From contig JAITPE010000029.1 of assembly GCA_031289575.1 (NCBI GenBank), positions 1-7,877 on the forward strand: a stretch of DNA of 7,877 bases, in the 5' to 3' direction. Below are positions 1 to 7,055 of this stretch, one piece after another. The number at the start of each line of letters is the position of its first letter. Positions within the stretch are counted from its first letter, which is position 1. The notes below the pieces were generated by a model. It searched no databases and was not told where the DNA came from. It saw nothing but the letters and a program-made list of their open reading frames with translations. A program made the translations under genes and the position numbers. Source of the DNA: Spirochaetia bacterium. Lineage in GTDB: Bacteria > Spirochaetota > UBA4802 > UBA5550.

Positions 1-489
1 AGTTTCGATTTCACAAAGACGCTCGACGCGATAAAAATGAACTTAGAGGAAAATTTATGCGACGACGAGCGATACCTTGCCCTGAAGGATATCGAGCAAT
101 GGGACAAACACTGGAAAGAGTATACCGCTCAAGTTAGTCGTGAAAACAGGTCGTTGCTGTCATTCAGAAATTATATTTCTTTGGGAAAGACTCAGAGCGT
201 CTCTTATGATAAGGGCATTGCGCTATTGACAGCTCATATGTCTAAAGGCCTACAATTTGAAGTGGTGTTTGTAATAGGATTGACGGAGGGCACATTCCCC
301 GACTATCGTGCTGTCAGATCAGGCGGGGCTGAAATGGAACAGGAAAAAAGCAATATGTACGTTGCCGTTACTCGCGCAAAAAGGCTTTGTTTTTTATCAC
401 ATCCCGAAATAAAAATGATGCCATGGGGCGACGAAAAGCAACAAACGCCGTCGCGGTTTATTAAAGATGTACTTCCAAGCAATGACTGA
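1..489 (+). CDS. UvrD/Rep-family superfamily 1 DNA helicase, C-terminal part (5' end outside window)
   Basis: The reading frame is open from base 1, so this is the last 162 residues of a longer protein and no start codon should be assigned here. Two superfamily 1 helicase landmarks are visible: a motif V region at local residues 77-92 (TAHMSKGLQFEVVFVI) and a motif VI region at 115-127 (EKSNMYVAVTRAK), whose arginine normally contacts the ATP gamma-phosphate. This is the 2A/RecA2 end of UvrD, Rep or PcrA-like 3'-5' helicases, which unwind DNA with ATP in repair or replication restart. Only about 35 residues follow motif VI, so the long C-terminal tail of PcrA/UvrD that contacts RNA polymerase is missing. 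That favours a UvrD-like accessory helicase over the housekeeping uvrD, but the N-terminal half is needed to decide. It is convergent with fusA. Family assignment is firm; subfamily is not. Confidence 0.88.
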   Translation, partial: SFDFTKTLDAIKMNLEENLCDDERYLALKDIEQWDKHWKEYTAQVSRENRSLLSFRNYISLGKTQSVSYDKGIALLTAHMSKGLQFEVVFVIGLTEGTFPDYRAVRSGGAEMEQEKSNMYVAVTRAKRLCFLSHPEIKMMPWGDEKQQTPSRFIKDVLPSND

Positions 490-509
490 AATTTGCCGCT
501 TCGGGGTGT

Positions 510-532
510 CCGGCGGGATGTCATCCCGCCGG
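510..532. repeat. Perfect GC-rich palindrome in the convergent helicase-fusA gap; possible bidirectional terminator
   Basis: CCGGCGGGATG (510-520) is followed by one T and its exact reverse complement (522-532), giving a 10-11 bp stem with a 1-3 nt loop. It lies 21 bp past the helicase stop and 41 bp past the fusA stop, where both genes would need to end transcription. Neither side has a run of Ts, so it is not a standard intrinsic terminator. It could still block 3' exonuclease decay, or be a dispersed intergenic repeat. A similar 13-base pair of sequences flanks it (492-504 and 554-566, 11 of 13 identical). Confidence 0.6.
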
Positions 533-573
533 CTTTGCTGGAAACAGAGAACGTTTGCAGCTTCGCTATAATT

Positions 574-2652
574 TTATGACGCCTTGTTTTTCTTCGTCTC
601 TTCCATGTCTTTGAGAATCTTGGCCTGCAGTTCCTTGTTAATGGGAAGATACTTGTAAAACTCCATCGAGTATGTTGCCCGGCCGCTTGTTATGCTTCTG
701 AGAGTTGTGGCATAGCCGAACATCTCCATGAGCGGAACAAATCCGTCAACCTTCTGTGAACCCTTTCTGTAACGGCGCATTGACTCAATCTTGCCGCGCC
801 TCTTTTGGAGATCGCCCACGACATCCCCGATATAGTCGTCGGGAGTGTTTACCTCAATCTTCATCATAGGCTCAAGAAGTATAGGGTTGGATTTCAGGAA
901 AGCGTTCTTGAAACAAATCGAAGCGCATGTGCGGAATGCCATTTCCGATGAATCGACATCATGGAAAGAACCGTCAAGCAGAACAACCTTCACGTCCACA
1001 ATGGGGAACCCGACAAGAATCCCCTCATTCATTGTATTGATGATTCCCTTCTCAACAGAGGGGATATACTCAGTGGGTATGGCCCCGCCCTTGATCATGT
1101 TGACAAACTCAAATCCCTTTTCATCGTTAGGCTCGATACGGATAACGGTATGAGCGTACTGTCCCTTGCCGCCCGTCTGCTTAACATGCTTGTAATTTTC
1201 CTCATACTCGCCCGTAATAGTCTCACGGAAGGCAACAGAGGGCTCGCCGACAATTGCCTCTATGCCGAACTCTTCCTTGAGCCTGTCTACAATAATCTCA
1301 AGGTGCAGCTCGCCCATTCCCGAAATAATAGTCTCATTGGTTTCCTCATCGTGCCGCACATTAAACGACGGATCCTCCATCGCCAGCTTTCTCAAGGCCG
1401 CTCCAAGTTTCTCGTCCTCTTTTTTTGTAGGCGGAGACACCTTCATTTCAATAACAGACGGCGGAATGAATATCGACTCAAGATAGAGCGGACTGTTCTC
1501 GTCACACAAGGTATCACCTGTTTTTGTATTTTTCATGCCGATGAGAGCGACAATGTCACCGGGACCGGCAACCTCGACCTCTTCCCTCTCCTTGGCTCTG
1601 ATACGCAGTATGCGGCCGATTCTTTCGGGCTTGTTCTTTGTCGAGTTCAACACCTGCATTCCGCTCTTGAGCTCGCCGGAATAGATTCGTATAAAGGTCT
1701 GCTGCCCGACATACGGGTCGTGAATCAGCTTGAAGGCAAGCGCGCAAAACGGATCTTTCGCGCTTGGATGCCGCGTTTGTGATTTTTCGGGATCGTCAAT
1801 GCTGGTTCCCACAACAGCGCCCACATCTACCGGCGATGGCAAATAATCTATGACGGCGTCAAGAAGAAGCTGAACCCCTTTGTTCTTGTAGGATGAACCG
1901 CACAGAACAGGCGTTATGTTGAGCTTCAACGCGGCCTCGCGGACAGCTTTTTTCAGAAGCTCATTTGAGACTTCCTTTTCCTCAAGAAAAAGTCCCATTA
2001 CCTCTTCATCGTAATCGGCGATTTTTTCTACGAGAAGAGCCCTGGCCTTCGCCGCCTTCTCCTTGTAGTCATCCGGAATCGGGGACTCCGTCATCTGCAT
2101 TTCTTCAAATATATACGCCTTCATGCTTACAATGTCGATCATGCCGTTAAAATCCTCTTCTACGCCGATAGGCAGTTGAAGAGGAACAGGATTGGCGTCA
2201 AGGTACTTATCCATCTGCGCTATTGCTTCATAAAAATCTGCGCCTATACGGTCCATCTTGTTTACAAAGGCAATGCGGGGAACCTTATAGCGGTCGGCCT
2301 GATTCCACACAGTTTCGCTCTGGGGCTGAACTCCGGCTACGGCGCAGAACAGCGCGACCATTCCGTCAAGAACGCGCAGCGAGCGTTCGACCTCAACGGT
2401 AAAATCAACATGTCCGGGAGTGTCGATAATATTGACCTGATAATTTTTCCATGTGCACGAAATAGCGGCGGACGCGATTGTGATGCCGCGTTCCTGCTCC
2501 TGCTTCATGAAGTCCATGGTGGCCTGCCCGTCATGAACCTCGCCGAGTTTCCGCGTTGTGCCGGTGTAGAATAACATGCGCTCGGTGGTTGTTGTTTTTC
2601 CGGCGTCGATGTGCGCAGCAATGCCGATGTTTCTGAAGTTTTGATAAGACAT
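574..2652 (-). CDS. fusA: Translation elongation factor G
   Basis: Full-length EF-G of 692 aa, matching the family size. It is the cytoplasmic GTPase that drives tRNA-mRNA translocation on the ribosome and acts with RRF in recycling. The G domain shows the P-loop AHIDAGKT (13-20), switch-I region QEQERGITI (51-59), DTPGH with the catalytic His (77-81), NKMD (131-134) and GSSYKNKG (252-259). Domains II-V follow in order. Domain IV keeps [13 protein letters not shown] with the tip histidine at 564, equivalent to E. coli His583 needed for translocation. This argues for a real translocase rather than the recycling-only EF-G2 paralogue, whose Borrelia copy, as I recall it, lacks this motif. AAGGA (2661-2665) lies 8 nt before the ATG. 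The gene is not in an rpsL-rpsG-fusA-tuf operon, so a second fusA elsewhere is possible. Confidence 0.97.
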   Translation of the reverse strand: MSYQNFRNIGIAAHIDAGKTTTTERMLFYTGTTRKLGEVHDGQATMDFMKQEQERGITIASAAISCTWKNYQVNIIDTPGHVDFTVEVERSLRVLDGMVALFCAVAGVQPQSETVWNQADRYKVPRIAFVNKMDRIGADFYEAIAQMDKYLDANPVPLQLPIGVEEDFNGMIDIVSMKAYIFEEMQMTESPIPDDYKEKAAKARALLVEKIADYDEEVMGLFLEEKEVSNELLKKAVREAALKLNITPVLCGSSYKNKGVQLLLDAVIDYLPSPVDVGAVVGTSIDDPEKSQTRHPSAKDPFCALAFKLIHDPYVGQQTFIRIYSGELKSGMQVLNSTKNKPERIGRILRIRAKEREEVEVAGPGDIVALIGMKNTKTGDTLCDENSPLYLESIFIPPSVIEMKVSPPTKKEDEKLGAALRKLAMEDPSFNVRHDEETNETIISGMGELHLEIIVDRLKEEFGIEAIVGEPSVAFRETITGEYEENYKHVKQTGGKGQYAHTVIRIEPNDEKGFEFVNMIKGGAIPTEYIPSVEKGIINTMNEGILVGFPIVDVKVVLLDGSFHDVDSSEMAFRTCASICFKNAFLKSNPILLEPMMKIEVNTPDDYIGDVVGDLQKRRGKIESMRRYRKGSQKVDGFVPLMEMFGYATTLRSITSGRATYSMEFYKYLPINKELQAKILKDMEETKKNKAS

Positions 2653-2694
2653 AGAGATAATCCTTAAAAAAGTTTATAGGTTGAGCAAAGTTGG

Positions 2695-2724
2695 ATAATT
2701 ATTTATTCGGCACGGTGGTGTCAA
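2695..2724 (-). promoter_or_regulatory. Likely sigma-70-type promoter for fusA
   Basis: On the minus strand a consensus TTGACA (2724 down to 2719) lies in the 79-bp gap between the TPR gene and fusA. An AT-rich stretch follows that offers two -10 candidates: AATAAT (2703-2698, 15 bp spacer, 5 of 6 matches) or AATTAT (2700-2695, 18 bp spacer, 4 of 6). Transcription would start near 2690, giving a leader of about 35-40 nt with the AAGGA ribosome site at 2661-2665. This would let fusA be expressed independently of the upstream TPR gene. Confidence 0.5.
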
Positions 2725-2731
2725 TATTTTT

Positions 2732-3226
2732 TCATTGAATAAAAATTTTAAGCAAATCCATTTGCACCTGAGCCTTGGCCGCGTAAGAAGAGGCCGGGTA
2801 CTCCTGAAGTATATAGTTAAAGACATCCATAGCTGTATCGTTATAACCCATTTTGACATAGCAAATGCCCATATTGTAGTACCCGCCTATGCCGTCTTCG
2901 GTATTGCTGAACTCCTCATAGAGTCCCTTGTAAAAGGATATGGCCTTGAGGTAATTCTGCCTGTCAAAATAGATTCCGGCAATCCTTGCGTAAACCTCGC
3001 TTCGGTGCGAGCCGTCATAATATATCTCAAGATACTCAATAAATTCCTCAAGCGCCTTGTCGTACCTCTTGAGCGACATAAAATTTATGCCGTTATTAAA
3101 CTTGCTGTCATCCGCCGCCTGTTCAAGAGACGGCTGCTTTTCATCCTTAACAGGTTCCTCCTGCGCAAAAGACGCAAGCGCCGGCTGTAAAAGGAACACT
3201 ATAAGAAAAAATCGTACTGATTTCAT
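2732..3226 (-). CDS. Secreted tetratricopeptide-repeat (TPR) protein, function unknown
   Basis: A 164-aa protein with an N-terminal Sec signal peptide: basic start (MKSVR), hydrophobic core (residues 6-18) and a probable type I signal peptidase site after Ala21 (SFA/Q) or Ala18. No lipobox cysteine is seen, so it should be soluble in the periplasm. After an acidic linker (22-40) come three TPR-like helical hairpins at about 41-72, 77-109 and 114-146. They show the usual spacing of small and aromatic residues, for example the aligned pairs YDKALEEF, YLKAISFY and NDTAMDVF. TPRs are protein-binding scaffolds; CpoB/YbgF and BamD/YfiO use similar repeats at the envelope, but nothing here identifies the partner. 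The ribosome site is weak (GCGGG before ATATC-ATG). The gene is divergent from the 3355 gene and 79 bp ahead of fusA on the same strand. Confidence 0.85.
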   Translation of the reverse strand: MKSVRFFLIVFLLQPALASFAQEEPVKDEKQPSLEQAADDSKFNNGINFMSLKRYDKALEEFIEYLEIYYDGSHRSEVYARIAGIYFDRQNYLKAISFYKGLYEEFSNTEDGIGGYYNMGICYVKMGYNDTAMDVFNYILQEYPASSYAAKAQVQMDLLKIFIQ

Positions 3227-3280
3227 GATATACCCGCATTATGTCTCTTAAATTATCGGCACGCCCGTGAGATGCCTTAA

Positions 3281-3307
3281 ATAATATTACTAAAACAGGG
3301 TTGACAA
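3281..3307 (-). promoter_or_regulatory. Possible promoter for the TPR gene
   Basis: On the minus strand TTGTCA (3307 down to 3302) is followed after 15 bp by TATTAT (3286 down to 3281), each one mismatch from consensus. The short spacer makes this a weak call. The -35 box lies on the same bases as the plus-strand TTGACA at 3301-3306. The resulting leader to the ATG at 3226 would be about 45-50 nt and contains a small inverted repeat, CACG-CC-CGTG (3260-3269), of unknown meaning. Confidence 0.35.
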
Positions 3308-3329
3308 ACTTTCATAATGCGGTAATAAC
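3301..3329 (+). promoter_or_regulatory. Likely promoter for the 3355-dedA operon
   Basis: A consensus TTGACA at 3301-3306 is followed, 17 bp on, by AATAAC (3324-3329, 4 of 6 matches to TATAAT), or by TAATAA with a 16-bp spacer. The transcript would begin near 3336, just ahead of the GAGGTG ribosome site at 3346-3351. These bases could also be read as an in-frame TTG start extending the next gene upstream, but the promoter reading fits better. Confidence 0.5.
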
Positions 3330-3354
3330 GAACCAACAAAAATATGAGGTGTCT

Positions 3355-3684
3355 ATGTCGACAAACAACGAAGATATTCAAAAAATGCTCAGCATAGGGA
3401 AACGGTACGACCTTGACAGAAAGAGCGATGTAAACATAAACGAAACGCATACCCCGTTTGAAGGTTTCCTTCACGCCCGTCCGTCCGACAATGGGGTACT
3501 CCTCCTTTTTTACAATCCATTCTCGGTGGAAGAGAAATTTTATGAATTTTCTATAGACAGCATAGCCAAGATCGACGACCTTGGCAAAGTAACGAATGAA
3601 AACGGCGAGACAGCCAATAAAATACGCGTATGGGTAAAAAAAGGCATGCCCGCAATTATATCGGAATCGTTTGTAATTAAATAA
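3355..3684 (+). CDS. Conserved-looking hypothetical protein, 109 aa, translationally coupled to dedA
   Basis: I do not recognise this family. The start chosen is the ATG at 3355, preceded by GAGGTG (3346-3351). The longer frame from TTG 3301 would begin inside a TTGACA promoter box and has no ribosome site. The protein has no signal peptide or membrane segment, so it is probably cytoplasmic. The first 30 residues are polar. From about residue 34 it alternates hydrophobic and polar residues in a pattern suggesting small beta strands: FEGFLHARP, NGVLLLFYNP, FYEFSIDSIAKIDDLG and IRVWVKKGMPAI. The compact strand-rich layout could be a small binding domain, but no motif supports a named function. 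Its stop codon shares one base with the DedA start (TAATG), so the two are translated together and probably act in the same membrane-related process. Confidence 0.8.
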   Translation: MSTNNEDIQKMLSIGKRYDLDRKSDVNINETHTPFEGFLHARPSDNGVLLLFYNPFSVEEKFYEFSIDSIAKIDDLGKVTNENGETANKIRVWVKKGMPAIISESFVIK

Positions 3685-4340
3685 TGGAATTCACAACAGA
3701 TCTTTTACTCAACGCCGCGCAATACGTCCACTTTATAAGCTTTGCGCTTCTGTTTCTGGCAGGATTTAACCTGCCCGTATCAGAGGATCTTGTTTTCATT
3801 GTATCAGCGTCTATCGCCGCGACCATTGTTCCCGAAAACACGCCCCTTATTTTCGCCGGCTGTTTTACGGGCGCCTATGTGAGCGATATCATTGCGTATT
3901 GTACAGGCCGGTTCGTCATAGGCGGCGTTCTGCTCAAGCATCCGGTACTCTCCAAGCTGACGATAGTAAAGCGCGGCTTCTCTGAAAAGCGCATGTTGAG
4001 GCTGAAAAACTACTTCGACAAGTACGGCCTAAAGACGCTTTTTTTCGGAAGATTTGTGCCCCTGCGCAATATTCTCTTTATGACATGCGGTTTAATAAAT
4101 CTGCGTTTCAGGAACTTCCTCATTGTTGACTTCTGCGCGCTTGCCTGCACATCCGCCATACTGTTCACCATAGGCTACTCGCTGGGAGAAAACTATGATG
4201 AAATTTTTCCATACATCAAGCGCTATAAAACCATTGTCATTGTCCTTATAGCCTGCATTTTCATTTTTCTCAACAGAAAACGTCTGCTTCGGCTCATGAA
4301 AAGAATCAGATCCGCGGGGGACACAAAATCGAATCAATAA
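3684..4340 (+). CDS. DedA-family (VTT/SNARE-associated domain) integral membrane protein
   Basis: A 218-aa inner-membrane protein matching the DedA family in size and motifs. Visible landmarks are an acidic re-entrant-loop region (PVSEDL, 31-36), SDIIAYCTGR (67-76, the family's GD..AY..GR-like motif) and FFGRFVPLRN (120-129, the family's F-GRF-P-R signature with essential arginines). Hydrophobic stretches at about 13-30, 34-49, 53-70, 128-163 and 182-197 fit the expected multi-pass and re-entrant topology, with a basic cytoplasmic C-terminal tail (198-210). DedA proteins support envelope homeostasis; characterised members act as lipid-carrier (undecaprenyl-phosphate or phospholipid) flippases or in proton-dependent transport. 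The substrate cannot be read here. It has no clear ribosome site of its own and overlaps the preceding gene by one base, so translation is probably coupled. Confidence 0.9.
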   Translation: MEFTTDLLLNAAQYVHFISFALLFLAGFNLPVSEDLVFIVSASIAATIVPENTPLIFAGCFTGAYVSDIIAYCTGRFVIGGVLLKHPVLSKLTIVKRGFSEKRMLRLKNYFDKYGLKTLFFGRFVPLRNILFMTCGLINLRFRNFLIVDFCALACTSAILFTIGYSLGENYDEIFPYIKRYKTIVIVLIACIFIFLNRKRLLRLMKRIRSAGDTKSNQ

Positions 4341-4377
4341 AATGCTTGACGAATTATCTTTTTCAAAACATTAACAC

Positions 4378-4383
4378 TATAAT
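4378..4383 (+). promoter_or_regulatory. Perfect -10 box ahead of gspC
   Basis: TATAAT matches the -10 consensus exactly in the 69-bp gap after dedA. No good -35 lies 16-18 bp upstream. TTGACG at 4346-4351 is 26 bp away, too far to pair. Transcription would start near 4390, which places the TTG at 4389 at or before the first transcribed base and leaves a leader of about 20 nt before the ATG at 4410. It may be an activator-dependent promoter that separates gspCD from the dedA operon. Confidence 0.4.
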
Positions 4384-4409
4384 ACTTTTTGGAAAAACAC
4401 AATCAAAAT

Positions 4410-5267
4410 ATGCAGAATATTAAATATCATCTCATCAATATAGCCGCGGTACTGCTATTTTCCTGCTCCGCGGCAAGCGCGATTACGCAGTCGGTCCGCT
4501 ATGTCATGGCTCCCGCCTACACGCCTGTTAAAAAGCAGGCGCCGGCCGGAAAAAAGAATGAAGCAAGGCAGTCCAAAGACGATTTGGTTTCGGCGATATT
4601 GGGCTCCGGCATGTTTAAAACATCGGGCGTGGCCGATGTTTCGGCTGAATCTGGAAACTCTGTCTCAGCTGCGCCTGATTTGACGCTCTTAGGTACCGTA
4701 ACAGGCCCAAGCAGCATATCCCGCGCGGTCATAGGAAAGAGCGGTGAAAAAGACCCGAAAATATATGCCCTCTATAATGTGAGCAAGGACATAGGCAGTG
4801 ATGTATACGGAAATAAGCTAGTACGTATAGGCACCGACAGGGTATGGCTCGAAAGCAACAACCAGGAGTTTATCCTTGAACTCTTTGCCAAACCCAAGAG
4901 CCCTCCGGATCCCGGAAAGAGCGCACAGGCCGACGCATCCAAGGTGGCAAAGAGCATGAGCCGGGCCGAGATCAAACAGACCGTACTCAATGATCTGGAT
5001 AACGCCATGAAGGGATTGGTGGCCGGCCCCTACCGCAAAAACGGCAAGTTAGACGGTTACATCCTTAAAACAATAAGTCCAGAGAATATTCTATATAAAT
5101 TCGGCCTGCGCAACGGCGACATCATTAAACGCGTCAATGGAAAAGAGCTCAACAGCACCGAAAAGCTATATACAATGTGGCAAACTATGCAAAATGAGCC
5201 TAAAATAACGGCCGATGTTGAGCGAGGCGGCCGCGCAATGACATTTGATTTAAACATTACCGAGTAA
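4410..5267 (+). CDS. gspC: Type II secretion system inner-membrane protein GspC
   Basis: A 285-aa bitopic inner-membrane protein. GspC links the inner-membrane platform to the GspD secretin and helps select substrates. The order of parts is typical: a short cytoplasmic start, one membrane segment (about 6-29), a proline-rich periplasmic linker (34-55) and the homology region (about 55-158, including LVSAILGSGMF and LTLLGTV with its beta-strand pattern). A polar linker follows, then a C-terminal PDZ domain (about 198-283) with GLRNGDIIKRVNG at 232-244. The start is set at ATG 4410. An alternative TTG at 4389 adds seven polar residues but has no ribosome site and coincides with the predicted transcription start. 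Even ATG 4410 has only GGAAAA 15-20 nt upstream, so initiation may be weak. The gene is 10 bp ahead of gspD. Confidence 0.9.
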   Translation: MQNIKYHLINIAAVLLFSCSAASAITQSVRYVMAPAYTPVKKQAPAGKKNEARQSKDDLVSAILGSGMFKTSGVADVSAESGNSVSAAPDLTLLGTVTGPSSISRAVIGKSGEKDPKIYALYNVSKDIGSDVYGNKLVRIGTDRVWLESNNQEFILELFAKPKSPPDPGKSAQADASKVAKSMSRAEIKQTVLNDLDNAMKGLVAGPYRKNGKLDGYILKTISPENILYKFGLRNGDIIKRVNGKELNSTEKLYTMWQTMQNEPKITADVERGGRAMTFDLNITE

Positions 5268-5277
5268 AGGACCCTTG

Positions 5278-7044
5278 ATGAAAAATTCCAGACTGCCCGC
5301 AATTTGTATCTTGATTCTACTATCTCTCCTTCTATCGCGGCCGGTTGTTGACCCGCTTTACGCACAGCAGAAGACGGCCGCAAAAAAGCAACCGACCAAG
5401 CAAGAGCAGACCTTTGCGCTCAACTTCAAGGATATTGATATATCCGAGTTCCTCAGCATCATGAGTCAGCTCATAGGCAAAAATATCATCCTTGATGATA
5501 AAGTCACAGGCAAGATATCCATTCACTCCGCAAAAAGACTTCCGGTTTCACAGGCATATGATATAATGAAGTCGATTTTGAGCATCAAGGGATTGGCTGT
5601 TGTTGAGGCAAACGGCATATTAAAGATTCTGCCGATTCAGGACGCCGCAAAATCGGGAATCGAAGTAATTATTGACGGCAGGAGTGAACTCATCTCCCCC
5701 AAAAAAGAGGAAACACTCACGCTTCTTCTTGAGCTTAAATATGCCGATGCCGAGGAGGTAGCCAAGGCGCTCCGCGCCCTGAAGTCAAAAAATACCGAAA
5801 TCGTGGTATACCAGCCGCTGAATACAATCATAGTAAGCGGAATATCATCCGAAATAAACGGCCTTGTAAAAATATCCGAGACTCTTGACAAACAGATTCA
5901 GGAAAACGAAGCCTTGATTCAATCCAAGGGCAACATTCATGTTGTTCACCTGCAGAACGCGAACTCAACACAGTTGGCCGAGGTGCTGTCAAGGGTGCCC
6001 TTTTCCGAAACAGCGGTAATAGAAACAGCGCCGATGAATCCGGAACAGCAACAACAGCAGCAACGCCAATCGAATCAGGCAAGGCGGACGACCCAGAACC
6101 AAGCTGCGGCTCCCAAAAAGACAAACAAGCTCTCCATAATTCCGAACAAGGAGACCAACTCGCTGATTATAGCGGCCACGCCCGAGGAATTCCGCGAGAT
6201 CATCGCCGTAGTAAAGGAATTAGACATAGTGCGCGAACAGGTTCTCATTGAGGCGCTGATAGTCGAGGTTAAGGCCGAAAACGGATGGGGATTCGGCATA
6301 AACTGGATGCTGGGAAACCAGTCCGGCCAAAACCAGTACGGCGGGTCCTACACGGACAGAATCCCCAACTTCACAAACAGTACCATTGCCGGCAAAAAAG
6401 TAGCGCTTCCGCTTGATACCGGATTCCAGCTTGGCTACCTGCCCGACACATCAATACTCGCGTTTGTGGTACTCAACGCTTCCGGAACCGAGAACGATTT
6501 CAATATACTATCGACCCCGCAGCTTTTAACCGTTGATAATGAAGAGGCCGAACTCAATGTAGGTGAAGAAATCCCCATAGCGTCAAATAACCGGATAAGC
6601 GAATCCGGAACGCAGTTCTACACATACGAATACAAATCGGTCGGCATTAAACTCAAAATAACTCCTCACATAACAAACACCGACCGTATCACGCTCGACC
6701 TGTACCAGGAAATAAATTCTGTAATAGGCACAACGCAGGTTTTGGAAGGAAATACTATTCCGCCTACGCTTGGAAAGCGCGATATAAAAACAAAGGTCTC
6801 TGTTCCCGAGGGAAAAACAATTGTGGTCGGCGGCCTTATCCAAAACACAAGAAATGAAAATGTTACAAAGGTTCCTATACTGGGGGATATCCCGCTTTTG
6901 GGATGGTTTTTCAAAAACAAAACAGCGGGATACAGCAAAACAAATCTTTTGGTTTTTATAACTCCTCACATCGTCACAAAAGAAGAGAGATTAGAGGAGA
7001 TAACCAAGCAAAAAATCGAATCACAGAGAAGAATAAAACGGTAG
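5278..7044 (+). CDS. gspD: Type II secretion system outer-membrane secretin GspD (shortened N-domain region)
   Basis: A 588-aa secretin, the multimeric outer-membrane channel of type II secretion. ATG 5278 is chosen over the adjacent TTG 5275 because AAGGA (5267-5271) sits 6 nt before it. Domains in order: signal peptide 1-29 (LYA/QQ); N0, about 46-119; an N1-type ring domain, about 147-207 (VVYQPLNTIIVSG); one further N-domain, about 220-318, interrupted by a Q-rich stretch; and the secretin barrel, about 320-575, with LSTPQLLTVDNEEAELNVGEEIP-type core (shown at 6508-6576) and the family signature from Gly512 to Phe545, including VPILGDIPLLGWFF. Classical GspD carries N0-N1-N2-N3 in 650-700 residues, so one N-ring appears to be absent. 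There is no lipobox, and only a short tail follows the barrel. The gene is convergent with zapA across 11 bp. Confidence 0.95.
   Translation: MKNSRLPAICILILLSLLLSRPVVDPLYAQQKTAAKKQPTKQEQTFALNFKDIDISEFLSIMSQLIGKNIILDDKVTGKISIHSAKRLPVSQAYDIMKSILSIKGLAVVEANGILKILPIQDAAKSGIEVIIDGRSELISPKKEETLTLLLELKYADAEEVAKALRALKSKNTEIVVYQPLNTIIVSGISSEINGLVKISETLDKQIQENEALIQSKGNIHVVHLQNANSTQLAEVLSRVPFSETAVIETAPMNPEQQQQQQRQSNQARRTTQNQAAAPKKTNKLSIIPNKETNSLIIAATPEEFREIIAVVKELDIVREQVLIEALIVEVKAENGWGFGINWMLGNQSGQNQYGGSYTDRIPNFTNSTIAGKKVALPLDTGFQLGYLPDTSILAFVVLNASGTENDFNILSTPQLLTVDNEEAELNVGEEIPIASNNRISESGTQFYTYEYKSVGIKLKITPHITNTDRITLDLYQEINSVIGTTQVLEGNTIPPTLGKRDIKTKVSVPEGKTIVVGGLIQNTRNENVTKVPILGDIPLLGWFFKNKTAGYSKTNLLVFITPHIVTKEERLEEITKQKIESQRRIKR
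6040..6135 (+). repeat. Glutamine-rich low-complexity insertion within gspD (CAG/CAA run)
   Basis: Six consecutive glutamine codons mixing CAG and CAA (6046-6063) begin a stretch rich in Q, N, R, A and K at residues 255-286 of the secretin. It splits the last N-domain between its first strand-helix part (IHVVHLQNANSTQLAEVL) and its second half (KLSIIPNKETNSLIIA). Secretin N2/N3 domains often carry a variable loop at this point, so it is probably a flexible loop exposed in the channel lumen. The mixed codons argue against recent slippage. Confidence 0.75.
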
Positions 7045-7055
7045 AACGAGCGCGC

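Noticed and set aside
961..1782. Long open frame of 273 codons on the plus strand, antisense inside fusA
   Set aside because: It lies wholly within the well-supported EF-G gene, has no ribosome site or recognisable domain, and its composition is what the opposite strand of a conserved gene gives.
3301..3354. TTG start giving an 18-residue N-terminal extension of the 109-aa protein
   Set aside because: The TTG is the first base triplet of a TTGACA promoter box, has no ribosome site, and the ATG at 3355 has GAGGTG just upstream.
4346..4383. TTGACG (4346) paired with TATAAT (4378) as a standard promoter
   Set aside because: The spacer is 26 bp, well beyond the 15-19 bp range; only the -10 box is kept as a candidate.
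6658..6971. Exact 14-base direct repeat (ataactcctcacat) at 6658-6671 and 6958-6971, 300 bp apart
   Set aside because: Both copies encode ITPHI, a motif that recurs naturally within secretin barrels. The surrounding bases do not match, so it reflects protein constraint and codon choice and not a mobile repeat.
7045..7055. Possible 6S RNA gene downstream of zapA
   Set aside because: The gap between zapA and gspD is only 11 bp, leaving no room for an RNA gene.
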